Source: Actinomycetospora sp. NBRC 106378 (GTDB lineage Bacteria > Actinomycetota > Actinomycetes > Mycobacteriales > Pseudonocardiaceae). Taken from it: a stretch of DNA of 64,000 nucleotides. Below, in pieces: positions 62,822 through 64,000 of the stretch (the first letter of the stretch is position 1; each line of letters begins with the position of its first letter). The position numbers and the translations under genes were made by a program. The stretch is from positions 310,001-374,000 of the forward strand of contig NZ_BSTT01000005.1 of NCBI RefSeq assembly GCF_030269685.1. Reading direction: 5' to 3'. A model generated the notes under the pieces. The model had not been told where the DNA came from. It did not search any database and worked only from the letters and a program-made list of their open reading frames with translations.

Positions 62822-64000
62822 GTGTCCGACGACTCGTTCGTCCACCTCCACACCCATACCGAGTTCTCGATGCTCGACGGGGCGGCGCGGTTGGACGACC
62901 TGTTCACCGAGGCCGCCCGCATGGGCATGCCGGCCCTCGCGATGACCGACCACGGCAACACCTACGGCGCCTACGAGTTCTGGAAGAAGTCCAAGGCGCA
63001 CGGGGTGAAGCCGATCATCGGCATGGAGGGCTACCTCGCGCCCGGCTCCCGCCACGAGCGCAAGCGCGTGTCGCTCGGCCAGAACGTCAACGGCAGCGAC
63101 AACCCCGACCTCATGTACACCCACATGACGTTGCTGGCGGAGAACACGGAGGGGATGCACAACCTCTTCCGGCTCTCCAGCCTCGCGAGTCTCGAGGGGT
63201 ACTACTACAAGCCCCGCATGGACCGCGAGCTCCTCGAGCAGTACGGCAAGGGGATCATCGCGACGACGGGCTGCCCGTCGGGCGAGGTGGCGCGCCTGCT
63301 CCAGCAGGGCGACCGCGACGGTGCCATGCAGGCCGCGAGCGACTACCGGGACATCTTCGGCCGCGACAACTTCTTCTGCGAGCTGATGGACCACGGCATC
63401 GAGATCGAGCGCCGGGTCCGCGACGACCTGTACGACCTCAAGAAGAAGCTGGATCTGCCGGGCCTCGCGACGAACGACCTGCACTACACGTACGCGAAGG
63501 ACGCGAAGCCGCACGAGGTGCTGCTCTGCGTGCAGACCGGCAAGACGATGAACGACCCGAACCGGTTCCGGTTCGACGCGCAGGACTTCTACCTCAAGTC
63601 CGCCGCCGAGATGCGGGCGCAGTGGGACCCGGTGTTCCCCGAGGCCTGCGACAACACCCTGGCCATCGCCGAGCGGGTCGACATCACCTTCACCGAGGGC
63701 CGCGACCTGCAGCCGGTCGCGCCGGTGCCCGAGGGGGAGACCGAGGGCAGCTGGCTGGTCAAGGAGGTCGAGCGGGGCCTGCACTGGCGGTTCCCGAACG
63801 GCGTCCCGGACAACTACCGCAAGCAGGCCGAGTACGAGGTCTCGGTCATCATGCAGATGGGCTACCCGGGCTACTTCCTGGTGACGGCCGACCTGCTGAA
63901 CTACGCGCGCTCGGTCAACCTGCGCGTCGGGCCCGGCCGCGGCAGCGCCGCCGGCAGCCTCGTGGCGTACGTCCTGGGGATCACCGACCTCGACCCGATC
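62822..64000 (+). CDS. dnaE1: DNA polymerase III alpha subunit (partial, runs off the window)
   Basis: The first 393 codons of the replicative polymerase. [23 protein letters not shown] near residue 6 opens the PHP domain with metal-binding His residues, and [21 protein letters not shown] near 38 and [11 protein letters not shown] near 62 continue it. [14 protein letters not shown] near 146, [13 protein letters not shown] near 180, and [24 protein letters not shown] at the window end (start of the palm, [10 protein letters not shown]) are DnaE hallmarks. GTG start after GGGGAGG. A damage-type promoter lies 42 nt upstream. Confidence 0.96.
   Translation, partial: MSDDSFVHLHTHTEFSMLDGAARLDDLFTEAARMGMPALAMTDHGNTYGAYEFWKKSKAHGVKPIIGMEGYLAPGSRHERKRVSLGQNVNGSDNPDLMYTHMTLLAENTEGMHNLFRLSSLASLEGYYYKPRMDRELLEQYGKGIIATTGCPSGEVARLLQQGDRDGAMQAASDYRDIFGRDNFFCELMDHGIEIERRVRDDLYDLKKKLDLPGLATNDLHYTYAKDAKPHEVLLCVQTGKTMNDPNRFRFDAQDFYLKSAAEMRAQWDPVFPEACDNTLAIAERVDITFTEGRDLQPVAPVPEGETEGSWLVKEVERGLHWRFPNGVPDNYRKQAEYEVSVIMQMGYPGYFLVTADLLNYARSVNLRVGPGRGSAAGSLVAYVLGITDLDPI

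Overview
The window is very GC-rich actinobacterial chromosome (I estimate above 70% G+C, not counted), with dense genes, many 4-base stop/start overlaps and many GTG starts. The gene order follows the Mycobacterium tuberculosis Rv2190c-Rv2145c block: ripC-like hydrolase, pimB, fadD15, SRPBCC, ArsA ATPase, plsC, oligoribonuclease-like nuclease, aroG, pknL and its DNA-binding partner, idsA, metF, lppM, the whole mraZ-to-wag31 division and cell-wall (dcw) cluster. The lspA-rluD-dnaE1 order seen near Rv1539-Rv1547 comes after it. A meso-diaminopimelate-type murE (DNPR motif), PimB and Wag31 fit a mycolata-related order. Carotenoid genes and replacement of the mannosyltransferase genes expected here point to Pseudonocardiales (Pseudonocardia/Actinomycetospora-like). 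The order is inferred from gene content, not from rRNA.

Layout. 1-8.6 kb: Cys-rich small protein, secreted NlpC/P60 hydrolase, PimB mannosyltransferase, convergent FadD15, then SRPBCC/phosphoesterase/SRPBCC/ArsA and a CxxC partner. 8.6-16.8 kb: ROK kinase, a small minus-strand esterase/membrane operon, PlsC acyltransferase, nuclease, F420-type reductase, 2-hydroxyacid dehydrogenase, AroG, PknL and its HTH partner. 16.8-20.8 kb: minus-strand crtE-crtI-crtB carotenoid operon plus a DCC-type protein. 20.9-26.7 kb: metF, lppM, GNAT, an SOS-box module (DUF6504 plus HEPN), ParA, methyltransferase, DUF3040. 26.7-27.5 kb: repeat-rich, gene-free stretch ending in a clear MraZ-autoregulated promoter. 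27.5-43.5 kb: mraZ-rsmH-ftsL-ftsI, a divergent GNAT/TetR pair, then murE-murF-mraY-murD-ftsW-murG-murC-ftsQ. 43.8-46.5 kb: two secreted proteins lie between ftsQ and ftsZ, where most relatives have nothing. 46.8-54.7 kb: ftsZ, pgeF, yggS-type, sepF, wag31, a long disordered membrane protein and a methyltransferase; yggT is missing. 54.8-64 kb: K+/H+-type antiporter, lspA, rluD-type, membrane protein, ndh, mdh, dapA, a small Cys-rich ORF, and dnaE1 running off the end.

The genes work together mainly in envelope growth and division: precursor synthesis (mur genes, mraY, murG), septal synthesis (ftsW, ftsI, ftsL, ftsQ), the cytoskeleton (ftsZ, sepF, wag31) and wall hydrolysis. Envelope lipids (pimB, plsC, fadD15, lppM, crt) flank this core. 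A second theme is DNA-damage control: a perfect 18-bp LexA-type palindrome, and TGTCGGAC-N8-TAnnnT promoter motifs at the window start and before dnaE1.

The most unusual observations are: the paired secreted module between ftsQ and ftsZ; a 28-nt repeat read in the same frame inside murC and twice in lspA; two genes whose only plausible starts are CTG codons overlapping the previous stop; and three copies of a 45-bp palindromic repeat.
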